Positions 55,797 through 64,000 of a DNA stretch of 64,000 nt are shown here, in pieces. Position numbers and translations under genes: made by a program. This DNA comes from Acinetobacter piscicola (GTDB taxonomy: Bacteria > Pseudomonadota > Gammaproteobacteria > Pseudomonadales > Moraxellaceae). How positions within the stretch are numbered: the first letter of the stretch is position 1; each line of letters begins with the position of its first letter. The notes under the pieces are model-generated. The model was given only the letters and a program-made list of their open reading frames with translations. It did not search any database and was not told where the DNA came from. Where the stretch lies: assembly GCF_002233755.1 (NCBI RefSeq), contig NZ_KZ268709.1, positions 19,835 through 83,834 of the forward strand, read 5' to 3'.

Positions 55797-56546
55797 TTAT
55801 CTTGTAGTCGGTGTTAAATCAAATGGTTGCTCTGCACTAATTGGATAAGCGATACCATTTTCTTTATAAGGTTTAAATTTTGCATTACGAACTGAATTTG
55901 AAACTTTATTGGTCAATTCAGGACTACAGCTTGAGTTTTTTACACTAGCGCTGGTTACACTGCCCTTCTCATTGGCTTTAATTGAAATAACAACGCGACA
56001 ACTGCTCGTTAATTCACTTGCTTTAAAGCTCAATTTTGGAGATCGGCTCCATTGAACACCTGACCCACCAATAGAAACACTTTTTGGAGAGGATTGTACA
56101 GGTTCTGCCATAGGCTCAGGCTTTGGATCTTGTATAGGTTCAGGCTTTGGTTTTTGTGTGATCTTTGTTGTCACTGTCGTTGAAACCACAGGAGTAGGTT
56201 CAGCTTTAACCGTTTTCTCTACAACTTTCTTGGTTTCAGCTTTTTTAACTTCTACAACCTTTTCCACTTTCTTGGGTGGAGGTAACGCTTTTTCAACAAT
56301 CTTAACCTGTTTAGGTTTTGGTGGTTCTTTCGGTTTAGGAAGCTCTTTCGGCGGTGGTGGTTCTTTAATTTTTACAAATTTAACTTTTAATGGTTCTTTT
56401 TTGATTTGAGGTAGCTCTGGTGCTTTCATTTGGCTAACAGCCCAAAGAACACCAACATGACCAACGATCACCGCTAAAATAGCAGCAATAACTTTTTTCT
56501 TCATTGGTGGAGGCGTATGAAGTGGTGCTGTGGAAGAGTGACTCAT
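55797..56546 (-). CDS. tonB: TonB energy-transducing protein
   Basis: TonB spans the periplasm and drives outer-membrane receptors such as the four in this window. The 249 residues comprise a cytoplasmic N-terminus, a membrane helix (about 17-36, VIAAILAVIVGHVGVLWAV), a long Pro/Lys/Glu-rich rod (about 45-155) and a C-terminal TonB domain with SCRVVISIKANEKGSV and SVRNAKFKPY. A region AATGATAAATGAGAA some 90 bases upstream is only a poor Fur match. First gene of tonB-exbB-exbD. Confidence 0.94.
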   Translation of the reverse strand: MSHSSTAPLHTPPPMKKKVIAAILAVIVGHVGVLWAVSQMKAPELPQIKKEPLKVKFVKIKEPPPPKELPKPKEPPKPKQVKIVEKALPPPKKVEKVVEVKKAETKKVVEKTVKAEPTPVVSTTVTTKITQKPKPEPIQDPKPEPMAEPVQSSPKSVSIGGSGVQWSRSPKLSFKASELTSSCRVVISIKANEKGSVTSASVKNSSCSPELTNKVSNSVRNAKFKPYKENGIAYPISAEQPFDLTPTTR

Positions 56547-56708
56547 AAGAATCTAAATACCTAAAACTGACTTAAACTACAAAACAAAATATTTCATAGG
56601 TCAAGCACATCGAATAGAACAACTAAAGTGGCCTAATGATAAATGAGAAGTGTTTTCATTTGCAACTGCTTTTTCGTTGTAGTTAATCGATTTTACGAAT
56701 CAAAAATG

Positions 56709-56737
56709 TAAAAAGGATGCCTAAAGCATCCTTTTCT
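56709..56737 (-). terminator. Terminator of purU
   Basis: AAAAGGATGC pairs with GCATCCTTTT around a 5-nt loop, followed on the minus strand by TTTTTACATTTTT. Confidence 0.85.
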
Positions 56738-56767
56738 TGGAACATGATATACAATACTTTTCACATA

Positions 56768-57634
56768 TTATTGAAATACAACAGTCTTATTCCCATCGAC
56801 AATAATACGATCTTCAAGATGCCATTTGACTGCTCTGGCTAAAACATTACGTTCTACATCTTGACCAAGTTCACGTAATTGTTCAACAGTAAAATCATGA
56901 TTAACACGTTCTACATCTTGTTCAATAATAGGCCCTTGATCTAAATCGGCAGTAACATAATGTGCTGTTGCACCAATCAACTTCACACCTTTTTCATATG
57001 CTTGCTTATAAGGATTTGCCCCCACAAATGCAGGTAAGAAAGAATGATGAATATTGATGATCTTCATTTCCCATTTTTGTACAAACTCTTCATCCAAAAT
57101 TTGCATATAACGAGCAAGTACCAATAAATCGTTACCTTGCATAAGCTCATCTATAGCAGCATAAGCTTCACGTTTGTTCTCTTTATTTACAGGAACAACG
57201 TAGAATGGAATACCGAAGTTTTCGACTGACTCACGTAAATCTTCATGGTTTGAAACCACTTGGGTAATTTCACAGGGTAAACCACCACGTGAATGACGCC
57301 ATAACAACTCAAGCAAAGCGTGGTCAACTTTAGAAACTAAAACGCCGACTTTTTTAATATCACTCACTAATGCCAAACGCCAATGCATTTCATAACGCTC
57401 TGCGACATTACTGGCAAAAGTTTGCAGCAAACTCTCACGGCGTGATTGTAAATGATCAAGTTCAAACTCAACACGCATAAAGTAACGTCCACCCTGAGCT
57501 TCTGTAGCATATTGATCAAGTGCAGTAATATTTGCGCCTTGATGATACAAAAAGCTCGATACAGCTTGCACGATACCAGGCTTGTCTTCACAAGTAATCA
57601 GTAAACGTGCTGTGTGGGCAGTAGTCATGTTCAT
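56768..57634 (-). CDS. purU: Formyltetrahydrofolate deformylase PurU
   Basis: PurU hydrolyses 10-formyltetrahydrofolate to formate and tetrahydrofolate, balancing one-carbon pools. The 288-residue protein has an N-terminal ACT domain (about 8-85, RLLITCEDKPGIVQAVSSFL) and a C-terminal formyltransferase domain with the catalytic site IINIHHSFLPAFVGANPYKQAYEKGVKLIGATAHYV (about 195-232), including His and the later Asp in DLDQGPI. GTG at 57649 and ATG at 57628 are alternative starts. Confidence 0.93.
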   Translation of the reverse strand: MNMTTAHTARLLITCEDKPGIVQAVSSFLYHQGANITALDQYATEAQGGRYFMRVEFELDHLQSRRESLLQTFASNVAERYEMHWRLALVSDIKKVGVLVSKVDHALLELLWRHSRGGLPCEITQVVSNHEDLRESVENFGIPFYVVPVNKENKREAYAAIDELMQGNDLLVLARYMQILDEEFVQKWEMKIINIHHSFLPAFVGANPYKQAYEKGVKLIGATAHYVTADLDQGPIIEQDVERVNHDFTVEQLRELGQDVERNVLARAVKWHLEDRIIVDGNKTVVFQ

Positions 57635-57719
57635 GTTGATGGATATCACTTATAAGTTAATTTTAAAAACAGCCAAATATTCTAACGCTTTTTTACCAGC
57701 TTTCAATCATCGTTATAAA

Positions 57720-58412
57720 TCAATCTTGATGAATGGATGATAAACTGGCAAATAATTCAGAAGAACCAAAGCTTTCTAATAAGCGCTCATACGTCTCACG
57801 ACTTTCACCACGCAAATATGGACCTTCTAAAAACACCATTTGTCTTAAAGCTTGCCAAATCCACTTTTCGTCCAAATGATTTGAATCGCTTAAATGTCCA
57901 GACATATATAAAAAATTAGTCCAGTTGGTCAGTACAATCCAAATATTGATAATCAGCGCTTCGATTTCTGAAGACGTCATTTGCATTAAGCCCGCTTCAA
58001 CAAAGGCATGATAGATTTTTTGCCCTTGCTGCATCACTTTGCCTGCAAAGCGCGGATAAATTTTTCTAAAATCTTCGTTATTCTCAACCAAATGATAAAC
58101 ATCACGATGCAAAAAGCGAAATTCCCAAAGCTGACTACTTAAAACTTGAAAATAACGTATCTTGTCATTTGCATTGACTGCACGGTCATCGGGTAATGAG
58201 AGCATGTCTAAAGTTTCTTTTTGGTACTGCTCCATCAACTCTTTGATGATCTCTTGTTTGTTTCGAAAATGGTAATACAAATTTCCAGGACTAATCCCAA
58301 GCTCAGCAGCTATATGGTTTGTCGTTACAGAACGTTCACCACGTTCATTAAAAAGTTGCAGACTAATCTGCAAAATTCGATCTTTCGTTTTTAAAGTTTT
58401 GGTGCTCGACAT
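57720..58412 (-). CDS. TetR-family transcriptional regulator
   Basis: This 230-residue regulator has an N-terminal helix-turn-helix (about 10-60) with RILQISLQLFNERGERSVTTNHIAAELGISPGNLYYHFRNKQEI, here about 13-57, typical of TetR, and a helical ligand domain. It is divergent from the aldehyde dehydrogenase at 58513, with a perfect 20-bp palindrome between them, so it probably represses both promoters. The effector is unknown; fatty or aromatic aldehydes are plausible given the neighbour. Confidence 0.87.
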   Translation of the reverse strand: MSSTKTLKTKDRILQISLQLFNERGERSVTTNHIAAELGISPGNLYYHFRNKQEIIKELMEQYQKETLDMLSLPDDRAVNANDKIRYFQVLSSQLWEFRFLHRDVYHLVENNEDFRKIYPRFAGKVMQQGQKIYHAFVEAGLMQMTSSEIEALIINIWIVLTNWTNFLYMSGHLSDSNHLDEKWIWQALRQMVFLEGPYLRGESRETYERLLESFGSSELFASLSSIHQD

Positions 58413-58465
58413 CCTATTACCATTTTTAACCGTTAGCGCAAGCTAAACATAAAGTGACTTGACTA

Positions 58466-58485
58466 TTTAGAGTATTTACTCTAAA
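58466..58485. promoter_or_regulatory. Palindromic operator between the TetR gene and the aldehyde dehydrogenase
   Basis: TTTAGAGTA-TT-TACTCTAAA is a perfect 9-2-9 inverted repeat in the 100-bp divergent gap, 54 bases from the regulator start and 27 from the dehydrogenase start. Size and position fit a TetR dimer site. Confidence 0.75.
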
Positions 58486-58512
58486 AAATACATTATATTA
58501 ACCTATCCGTAA

Positions 58513-59973
58513 ATGGTGCTTGTCATGAACAGTCATACAAAAACAAATTCAATGACTCCCTTTTCCCCTGAAATTCAACATATGCATGATGTTTTGCAAC
58601 AACAGAAGACTGCATATCAACGTTATCCTATGCCAACTGCAAAGGAACGTATTGAACGCTTAGCGCGCTTGAAGAAAGTTCTCGTTAAATATCAAGATCA
58701 ATTTGCAGAAGCGATTAATCAAGATTACGGTAATCGTTCATTCAGCGAATCAAAGATCGGTGAGTTACTTACATGTTTAGAGCAAATTAAATATTATAGC
58801 AAGCATTTAACCGCTTGGATGAAACCATCTAAACGTCACGTTTCTATGTTACACCAACCTGCTAAAGCATGGGTACAATATCAACCTTTAGGTGTGATTG
58901 GGATTATTGCACCGTGGAACTACCCATTGCTTCTCTCGGTTGGTCCTTTAATCTGCGCTTTGGCTGCGGGTAACCATGCCATGATCAAGATTTCAAGCGC
59001 ATCTGCAAATTTTGGCTTTGTTTTAGAAAATGCATTATCAGAAGCTTTCCCACAAGAACTTGTAACTGTAATCAATGGTGGTGGACAAGTTTCAGATGAG
59101 TTCAGTCATTTAGCTTTTGATAAAATTATTTTCACAGGGTCTGGCAACGTAGGTAAAACCGTGATGGCTGCGGCATCACAAAATCTTGTTCCAGTGATAT
59201 TAGAGCTGGGTGGCAAATCACCCGTCATCGTGCATCCATCAAGCGATATGAAAATCGTTGCTGAACGCATTTCTTTTGGTAAATTATGGAATGCGGGGCA
59301 AACGTGCGTTGCGCCTGACTATATATTCCTACCTAAAGGTAAAACTGCAGAATTTATTAGAAGCTTCAAAGAAGTTGCAACAGAAATGTACCCAAGTCTG
59401 CGCGATAACCAAGACTACACTTCTATTATTAATGATAAACAATACAAACGTATCCAAAATTATTTAGAAGATGCGCGCCAGCAAGGTGCTCAGCTTATTG
59501 AACATAATCCTAAAAATGAAGACCTAGTACCAGTTCGTAAAATTGCGCCAACATTCGTGACAGGTGTATTGCCAACCATGGATATCATGAAGAATGAAAT
59601 CTTTGGCCCAGTGCTTCCAATCATAGAATATGATCAAATTGACGATGTTATTGACTTTATTAATAGCAGACCGCGTCCACTTGCATTATACTACTTCGAC
59701 TTTGACGACGCTCGTGCCGAGTATGTCGCTCAACGTACACATTCTGGGCATTTTGGTCAAAATGCTGTTGTTACCCATGTTGCACAAGATGATCTGCCAT
59801 TTGGTGGTGTCGGTGCATCAGGCATGGGGAAATATCACGGTCCAGAAGGCTTTTTCAGTTTATCGCATGAACGTTCAATGATGTCTATTCCTAAGCTATT
59901 TAGCTTGAAATTCATCTTGCCACCATACGATAAGCCATTAAATAAAATTTTAGAGAAAGCCTTTCTCCGCTAA
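58513..59973 (+). CDS. Aldehyde dehydrogenase, coniferyl aldehyde dehydrogenase-like
   Basis: This 486-residue NAD(P)-dependent enzyme oxidises aldehydes to acids. It shows GVIGIIAPWNYPL near 135, the cofactor loop FTGSGNVGKTVM, the catalytic Glu in ILELGGKSPVIV near 235, the catalytic Cys in LWNAGQTCVAPDY near 267, and EIFGPVLPI near 360. The C-terminal LKFILPPYDKP extension is typical of the class-3 ALDH/coniferyl subgroup. The start may be the ATG at 58525. It is probably controlled by the divergent TetR gene. Confidence 0.9.
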   Translation: MVLVMNSHTKTNSMTPFSPEIQHMHDVLQQQKTAYQRYPMPTAKERIERLARLKKVLVKYQDQFAEAINQDYGNRSFSESKIGELLTCLEQIKYYSKHLTAWMKPSKRHVSMLHQPAKAWVQYQPLGVIGIIAPWNYPLLLSVGPLICALAAGNHAMIKISSASANFGFVLENALSEAFPQELVTVINGGGQVSDEFSHLAFDKIIFTGSGNVGKTVMAAASQNLVPVILELGGKSPVIVHPSSDMKIVAERISFGKLWNAGQTCVAPDYIFLPKGKTAEFIRSFKEVATEMYPSLRDNQDYTSIINDKQYKRIQNYLEDARQQGAQLIEHNPKNEDLVPVRKIAPTFVTGVLPTMDIMKNEIFGPVLPIIEYDQIDDVIDFINSRPRPLALYYFDFDDARAEYVAQRTHSGHFGQNAVVTHVAQDDLPFGGVGASGMGKYHGPEGFFSLSHERSMMSIPKLFSLKFILPPYDKPLNKILEKAFLR

Positions 59974-60020
59974 CTGATCAAGGCATGAGCTATCGATATA
60001 GATCATGCTACGTTTTTGTC

Positions 60021-60050
60021 GATTCCGCTTGTCTTTTAAGCGGAATTTTG
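60021..60050 (+). terminator. Terminator of the aldehyde dehydrogenase
   Basis: GATTCCGCTT pairs with AAGCGGAAT across a short loop and is followed by TTTT. Confidence 0.8.
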
Positions 60051-60138
60051 ATATAAAACGCCCCTTGAATGAATTCAATCCGTTTTATTTTGACTGGCCA
60101 TACAGATTTGCTGTTGGCTAAATCAATGGAGTTACACC

Positions 60139-60375
60139 ATGTCTAAGGTTTGCCAAGTTACCGGCAAGCGTCCAGTCGTTGGTAACAACGTCTCACACGC
60201 CAACAACAAAACTAAACGCCGGTTCGAGCCGAACCTGCATCACCACCGTTTCTGGTTAGAAAGCGAAAAACGTTTTGTACGTCTTCGTTTAACCACTAAA
60301 GGTATGCGTATTATCGACAAATTGGGCATCGAAAAGGTTATTGCTGACCTACGTGCTCAAGGTCAAAAGATCTAA
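60139..60375 (+). CDS. rpmB: 50S ribosomal protein L28
   Basis: This 78-residue protein matches L28 throughout: [32 protein letters not shown] [18 protein letters not shown], and [16 protein letters not shown]. It lies 12 bases upstream of rpmG, the standard rpmB-rpmG pair. GGAG lies 7 bases before the ATG. Confidence 0.98.
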   Translation: MSKVCQVTGKRPVVGNNVSHANNKTKRRFEPNLHHHRFWLESEKRFVRLRLTTKGMRIIDKLGIEKVIADLRAQGQKI

Positions 60376-60387
60376 GGAGTCTGAACC

Positions 60388-60543
60388 ATGCGTGATAAAA
60401 TTCGCCTAGTTTCTACTGCTGGTACAGGTTATTTCTATACCACAACTAAGAACAAACGTACTATGCCGGAAAAAATGGAAATCAAAAAATTTGATCCAAA
60501 AATCCGTCAACACGTAATTTTCAAAGAAGCTAAAATTAAATAA
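60388..60543 (+). CDS. rpmG: 50S ribosomal protein L33
   Basis: The 51-residue product [20 protein letters not shown] continues with [20 protein letters not shown] and ends [11 protein letters not shown], matching zinc-independent (Cys-free) L33. AAGGAG lies 9 bases upstream. Second gene of rpmB-rpmG. Confidence 0.98.
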   Translation: MRDKIRLVSTAGTGYFYTTTKNKRTMPEKMEIKKFDPKIRQHVIFKEAKIK

Positions 60544-60561
60544 TTTTAGTTTTCTTAAAAA

Positions 60562-60588
60562 ATCCGACCCTTTTGGGTCGTTTTTTTT
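60562..60588 (+). terminator. Terminator of rpmB-rpmG
   Basis: CGACCC-TTTT-GGGTCG is followed by eight T. Confidence 0.92.
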
Positions 60589-60692
60589 GCCTTTTTTTTA
60601 TTCAAGTTGTTAAAATTCTCAGAGTTTTCTTTTGGCACTGTTTGTGCTTTTAGTTATTTTTATTAATTCCTCCAAATTTTAAGGAGTGTTTA

Positions 60693-62411
60693 GTGCCTCA
60701 TGATGTAGATTTGATCATTTTACTTGCAGTTGGTTTTGGTATAGCACTTATTTTTGGCTATATCGCTGCACGGCTACGTCTTCCTCCTTTGATTGGATAT
60801 TTAATCGCAGGAATCATCATCAGCCCAAACACACCAGGCATTGTTGCAGATATAGCACTGGCCAATCAGCTTGCTGAGCTGGGAGTCATGTTCCTCATGT
60901 TCGGTGTGGGGATGCATTTTTCTTTAAATGATCTGATGCAAGTCCGCCGAATTGCTTTGCCTGGTGCAATTCTACAAATCGCAGTCGCAACTTTGTTAGG
61001 TATGGTGGTATCTCTATTTTGGGGATGGAGCTTCGGATCTGCCTTAGTATTCGGTCTGAGCTTATCGTGTGCCAGCACTGTTGTGTTACTCAAAGCATTG
61101 GGCGATAAAGGCTTACTCAACTCGGTGAATGGTAAAATTGCAGTCGGTTGGCTTTTGGTTGAAGACCTGGTTATGGTTCTCGTCCTTGTTCTTTTACCTG
61201 CAACTGCTGTACTTTTAGGTGGACATACGATTGCGGGGCACGAATCCAATCAAAATATTTGGCTAACACTTGGCATCACACTGTTAAAAGTGACAGGTTT
61301 TATTGCCTTCATGCTGATCATTGGTAAACGTTTAGTGCCTATGATCATGCAGTACGTCGCTCGTTTAGGCTCTAGAGAGCTTTTCACTTTAACTGTTGTT
61401 GCAGCAGCAGTATCGATTGCCTATGGCTCATACGCGATTTTTGGCGTTTCTATGGCATTAGGTGCATTCTTTGCTGGAATGGTGGTGAAAGAATCTGACT
61501 TCAGTCATCGAGCCGAAGAAGAAACTTTACCTTTAAGAGAAGTTTTCTCTATCTTATTCTTTATTTCAGTCGGGATGCTGTTTGACCCACGTATCATTGT
61601 TGAACAACCACTACATATTCTTGCTGTCATCGCCATTATTATGGTGGGTAAAACGCTTGCTGCAATGGCTCTGGTTTTATTCTTTCGTTACCCGATTAAT
61701 ACTGCACTTACCGTTGGGGCAAGTTTGGCGCAAATTGGAGAATTCTCATTCATTTTAGCCACACTCGGTCTATCACTCGGCTTACTAACTCCAGAAGCTC
61801 AGAATTTAATTTTAGCAGGTGCCTTGTTCTCCATTACGCTTAATTCATTCCTATTTTCAGCTATTGAACCTGTTCAAAATTGGATTCGCGAGCGTTCACA
61901 TTTGGCTCGTTTGCTTGAACGCAGTGGTGACCCATTGGCCATGCTTCCAGATGAAGTCGATCAAGATTATTTACGTGATCAGGTGGTCATTGTCGGTTAT
62001 GGTGAAGTTGGACGGCGTATTACCAAAGCATTAATGCAGAACGATATTAAAGTCGTCATTGCAGAAGAAAATCGCGAAATCGTTGAAAAGCTACGTGAAA
62101 AAGAAGTTGCAGCAGTTTCTGGTCGTGCAACTGAACCGAGTGTGCTAATTCAGGCGCATATTCAACATGCACGCTTACTGATCATTTCACCAATGGACAT
62201 TTTAGATATTCATAAAATTGTGGATACAGCAAAATTACTCAACCCACAAATTCAGGTCTTGGTTTGTGCTGAAAATAAAGAAGAAGCTGAGATCATTCGT
62301 GCGGATGCTGTCGGTGATGTCTATTATGCTAAAGAGGAAATGGCGAAAAATATGACCAATCATATTTTAAATCAAATCCAACTTGCACATCAGCATGAAC
62401 CACCACATTGA
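60693..62411 (+). CDS. CPA2-type monovalent cation:proton antiporter with RCK domain (YbaL/KefC-like)
   Basis: This 572-residue protein has 12-13 membrane helices (about 1-395), with ARLRLPPLIGYLIAGIIISP near 25 and GLSLSCASTVVLLKALGDKG near 120, features of the KefB/KefC/YbaL family. A cytoplasmic TrkA-N (RCK) domain follows at about 425-540 with VVIVGYGEVGRRITKAL, a GxGxxG NAD-binding motif, and a basal acidic residue in IAEEN. It exports K+ or Na+ in exchange for H+; KefC-specific glutathione control is not evident. The start is GTG at 60693 with AAGGAGTG upstream. Confidence 0.9.
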   Translation: MPHDVDLIILLAVGFGIALIFGYIAARLRLPPLIGYLIAGIIISPNTPGIVADIALANQLAELGVMFLMFGVGMHFSLNDLMQVRRIALPGAILQIAVATLLGMVVSLFWGWSFGSALVFGLSLSCASTVVLLKALGDKGLLNSVNGKIAVGWLLVEDLVMVLVLVLLPATAVLLGGHTIAGHESNQNIWLTLGITLLKVTGFIAFMLIIGKRLVPMIMQYVARLGSRELFTLTVVAAAVSIAYGSYAIFGVSMALGAFFAGMVVKESDFSHRAEEETLPLREVFSILFFISVGMLFDPRIIVEQPLHILAVIAIIMVGKTLAAMALVLFFRYPINTALTVGASLAQIGEFSFILATLGLSLGLLTPEAQNLILAGALFSITLNSFLFSAIEPVQNWIRERSHLARLLERSGDPLAMLPDEVDQDYLRDQVVIVGYGEVGRRITKALMQNDIKVVIAEENREIVEKLREKEVAAVSGRATEPSVLIQAHIQHARLLIISPMDILDIHKIVDTAKLLNPQIQVLVCAENKEEAEIIRADAVGDVYYAKEEMAKNMTNHILNQIQLAHQHEPPH

Positions 62412-62430
62412 TTCGTATTTAAGCTTAAAA

Positions 62431-62456
62431 CAAAAAACGCACTCTTAAGTGCGTTT
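62431..62456. terminator. Bidirectional terminator between the antiporter and 62485-62763
   Basis: AAACGCACT-CTTA-AGTGCGTTT has an A-tract on one side and a T-rich tract on the other, serving convergent genes. Confidence 0.85.
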
Positions 62457-62484
62457 CATTTTATTTATGTTATCAAACTTCAAA

Positions 62485-62763
62485 TTAGCTCAGAAATTGC
62501 GGTTGTTCATCTACCACTTCCGCATGCCACTCATTGGATTGCTTTTCAAGCAAGCCAAATAAAGCAGCTTGAATCATCTGTTGAGCAATCATTGGTGTCT
62601 GATCACCAAGCAATGCTTTCACTTCTTCATTAAACTGAATGGTGACTAAAGGCTCATTTTCAGAACCTGCATTGCGTAGAGCCAACTCCCCGCCTTCGAG
62701 TTGAACCAACTCTAAAATTGCTTCTTGATTCCCAAATAACTCTTTTAACTGTTCAATAGACAT
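62485..62763 (-). CDS. Hypothetical small cytoplasmic protein
   Basis: Starting at 62763, directly after GGAGGGTTT, this gives 92 residues (MSIEQLKELFGNQEAILELV); the frame is open to 62811 without a ribosome site. It is acidic, with a helical start, a beta-like LVTIQFNEEVKALLGD segment and a helix MIAQQMIQAALFGLLEK. No membrane helix, signal or recognised family. Possibly co-transcribed with 62872-63375. Confidence 0.65.
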   Translation of the reverse strand: MSIEQLKELFGNQEAILELVQLEGGELALRNAGSENEPLVTIQFNEEVKALLGDQTPMIAQQMIQAALFGLLEKQSNEWHAEVVDEQPQFLS

Positions 62764-62871
62764 AAACCCTCCATGCTCAACATGGGGCAAAATGCCGAAT
62801 GCATTTTGCATCTTGTAAACATTTTATATAGTCATTTAAAACAAAATTTCAAGTAAAACCAATCAAAAAGA

Positions 62872-63375
62872 TCAGAATTCAACCATTTCGTTACGAAAAC
62901 CATCAATTAGTTGAGTTAAGTCGCGGTGCCACTCTCTTAAAATTTTAGTATCGGGTAACCATGCTTGTGGCGTTTGCGTGACTTTGATGATCAAATTTGA
63001 AGAGGTTTCATCTTCTGGCTCAGGTGTACTCGGCTCTGGCGCGTACTGACAAAGACGGTAAGCTCTTTTCAGTTCTGCAATAAATCCATCTTTGGCTAAT
63101 TTTTGCATCACCAATACTTCAGGTGATACTTGTCCTTTTGCCGCCATGTTTTCTTCAATTGACTTGAGTGTTGGGGCAAAATCATTTAAACGATAATAAC
63201 GTACCAATTCTTGTAAAAACGCTAAAATTCCACCATGTAAATGAAACACAGCAGCTTCACGATGTGCTTGAGCTTGTTGAACATTTTCAGATTGTTCTGC
63301 TTGTACGCATGCAAGGCGCGCAAAATAAAGTTTTTGATTAGTACGGTCTGCATGAAAGCGAGCTACACGTGACAT
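62872..63375 (-). CDS. DUF6586-like protein
   Basis: This 167-residue helical cytoplasmic protein begins MSRVARFHADRTNQKLYFAR and has HREAAVFHLHGGILAFLQELVRYYRL near 43-68, matching my memory of the DUF6586 family in Acinetobacter and Pseudomonas. The C-terminus has PEPSTPEPEDE followed by a SNLIIKVT strand. Function unknown. It is 108 bases upstream of the small hypothetical gene on the same strand. Confidence 0.6.
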   Translation of the reverse strand: MSRVARFHADRTNQKLYFARLACVQAEQSENVQQAQAHREAAVFHLHGGILAFLQELVRYYRLNDFAPTLKSIEENMAAKGQVSPEVLVMQKLAKDGFIAELKRAYRLCQYAPEPSTPEPEDETSSNLIIKVTQTPQAWLPDTKILREWHRDLTQLIDGFRNEMVEF

Positions 63376-63436
63376 GAAATTTCCCTAAGATTTTGGCATC
63401 TGTTACATCTCTAGCTTAATCTTTATTTCACTAAAA

Positions 63437-64000
63437 TCACAATAAATTTTCTTCAAGATCTACATCAATAGAATATATTTTTCGTTTTGCAACGACTTCA
63501 ACAAACTTTTCTATTGGGCGAACATTGCTGATCACCCATGCCCAATAACCATCTTCCCAATATGAAGCTACTGCTAACGCTAATTCATTTTCTGTCCAAA
63601 AATGAACAAATTCAATATCTACAATAGCGACAGCTCGTCCTACCTCCTCATCACCATCTTGAATTAAATAATTAACCTAAGCTCGGGATAATATATGTTC
63701 CCAACTATATGATACTCGGAAACGTCAGTCGCATTGTCCGAGGCAGGACTACATCTGTAATATACTGTTTTTGCAATATATTAGGTACTTGATAATATTT
63801 GTCGAGTTCGCGACTGACAAATGGTTTTGCCTACTTTTCCCGAAAGAAAAGTAGGTCGAACCGAAGGTTAATCCTTACATCTGACTATAAATGGTAAGAC
63901 TCCGCTGTGCTTGATCTAACTTTTCAATAACTTACATCAGAGTTTATCCCAAACTGAAGTTAGTTAATGTCTTCAACAATCAGCAAATCTTTGAGTGCTA
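63437..64000 (-). pseudogene. ASCH-domain protein gene disrupted by the 285-bp element
   Basis: Reading from 64000, the frame ALKDLLIVEDIN meets the element at 63960 and stops immediately (TAA). After the element it continues YLIQDGDEEVGRAVAIVDI, then WAWVISNVRPIEKFVEVVAK and KIYSIDVDLEENLL to TGA at 63437. Removing the element and one 7-bp flank gives one continuous frame. WVISNVRPIE and the following strand are typical of ASCH domains (RNA-binding-like fold). The gene's start lies beyond the window. Confidence 0.75.
63676..63960. mobile_element. 285-bp MITE-like element, family 1, copy 2
   Basis: The ends are CCTAAGCTCGGGATAA and, on the minus strand, ACTTCAGTTTGGGATAA. The flanks TAATTAA (63669-63675) and TAGTTAA (63961-63967) match at 6 of 7. 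All internal hairpins of copy 1 are kept, including CCTACTTTTC-CCGAAA-GAAAAGTAGG. The element lies inside an ASCH-domain gene. Confidence 0.85.

Noticed and set aside
56158..56409. An 83-codon plus-strand frame rich in Gly, Phe and Thr inside tonB.
   Set aside because: It is the antisense of the Pro/Lys repeat region of TonB, which produces low-complexity frames automatically.
56547..56660. Possible Fur box upstream of tonB (AATGATAAATGAGAA).
   Set aside because: It matches only part of the hexamer pattern and lacks the palindromic partner half; not strong enough to list as a site.
1..64000. tRNA, rRNA, CRISPR arrays, prophage, integrase or a complete insertion sequence with transposase.
   Set aside because: No cloverleaf with TTCGA arm, no regularly spaced repeats with unique spacers, and no transposase or integrase motifs were seen in any frame read.

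Overview
The window looks like a chromosomal segment of an Acinetobacter (Moraxellaceae, Gammaproteobacteria). It is AT-rich. Protein sequences and local gene sets fit that genus: ackA-pta, tig-clpP-clpX, metX-metW, long-form leuA, a Fiu/PiuA receptor with piuC, tonB-exbB-exbD, and rpmB-rpmG. I see no rRNA, tRNA, CRISPR array, prophage or plasmid functions. The species assignment is inference, because no database search was possible.

Layout. 1-6.3 kb: start of an MHYT-domain gene (cut by the window edge), the periplasmic protease prc, nagZ, a methyltransferase and a hydrolase with a PilZ-like tail. 6.6-11.7 kb: proA and the acetate pair ackA-pta. 11.8-15.8 kb: a Fur-boxed TonB-dependent receptor divergent from an MFS exporter. 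15.9-16.1 kb: a 29-residue membrane peptide gene not previously listed, with a near-consensus Pho box and its own terminator. 16.4-23.6 kb: class I fumarase, two DUF2059 proteins, a lipoprotein and the tig-clpP-clpX proteostasis cluster. 23.8-33.4 kb: an iron island with three TonB-dependent catecholate-type receptors in a row, each behind its own Fur box (one weak), then piuC and an FMN-dependent hydroxy-acid oxidase translationally coupled to it. 33.7-39.2 kb: leuA, metX-metW, a Sel1-repeat protein and rdgB. 39.4-46 kb: an AEC transporter and tatABC, flanked on both sides by Tat-exported lipoproteins (an agmatine-deiminase-like enzyme and a PhoX phosphatase). 46.3-54.6 kb: NRDE protein, lgt, two small membrane proteins, a cysteine amidase-like protein, thyA-folA, a DUF4105 protein, a META lipoprotein and msrA. 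54.7-64 kb: exbD-exbB-tonB, purU, a TetR regulator with a 9-2-9 palindromic operator facing an aldehyde dehydrogenase, rpmB-rpmG, a CPA2 antiporter, and an ASCH-domain gene broken by an insertion.

The most notable unexplained content is non-coding. (1) A 285-bp element occurs twice with about 93% identity and no indels. It has imperfect terminal inverted repeats and flanking direct repeats, and one copy splits an ASCH-domain ORF whose frame is restored when the element is removed. (2) A second, shorter element family occurs three times. Its inverted ends begin TAATGC, its copies are flanked by imperfect 10-13 bp direct repeats, and two of the three copies sit inside the loop of a rho-independent terminator. 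(3) The Pho-boxed micro-gene. The iron receptors with TonB-ExbB-ExbD form a functional iron-uptake set; Tat with its two neighbouring cargo proteins forms a second functional cluster; and PhoX with the Pho-boxed peptide hints at phosphate control.
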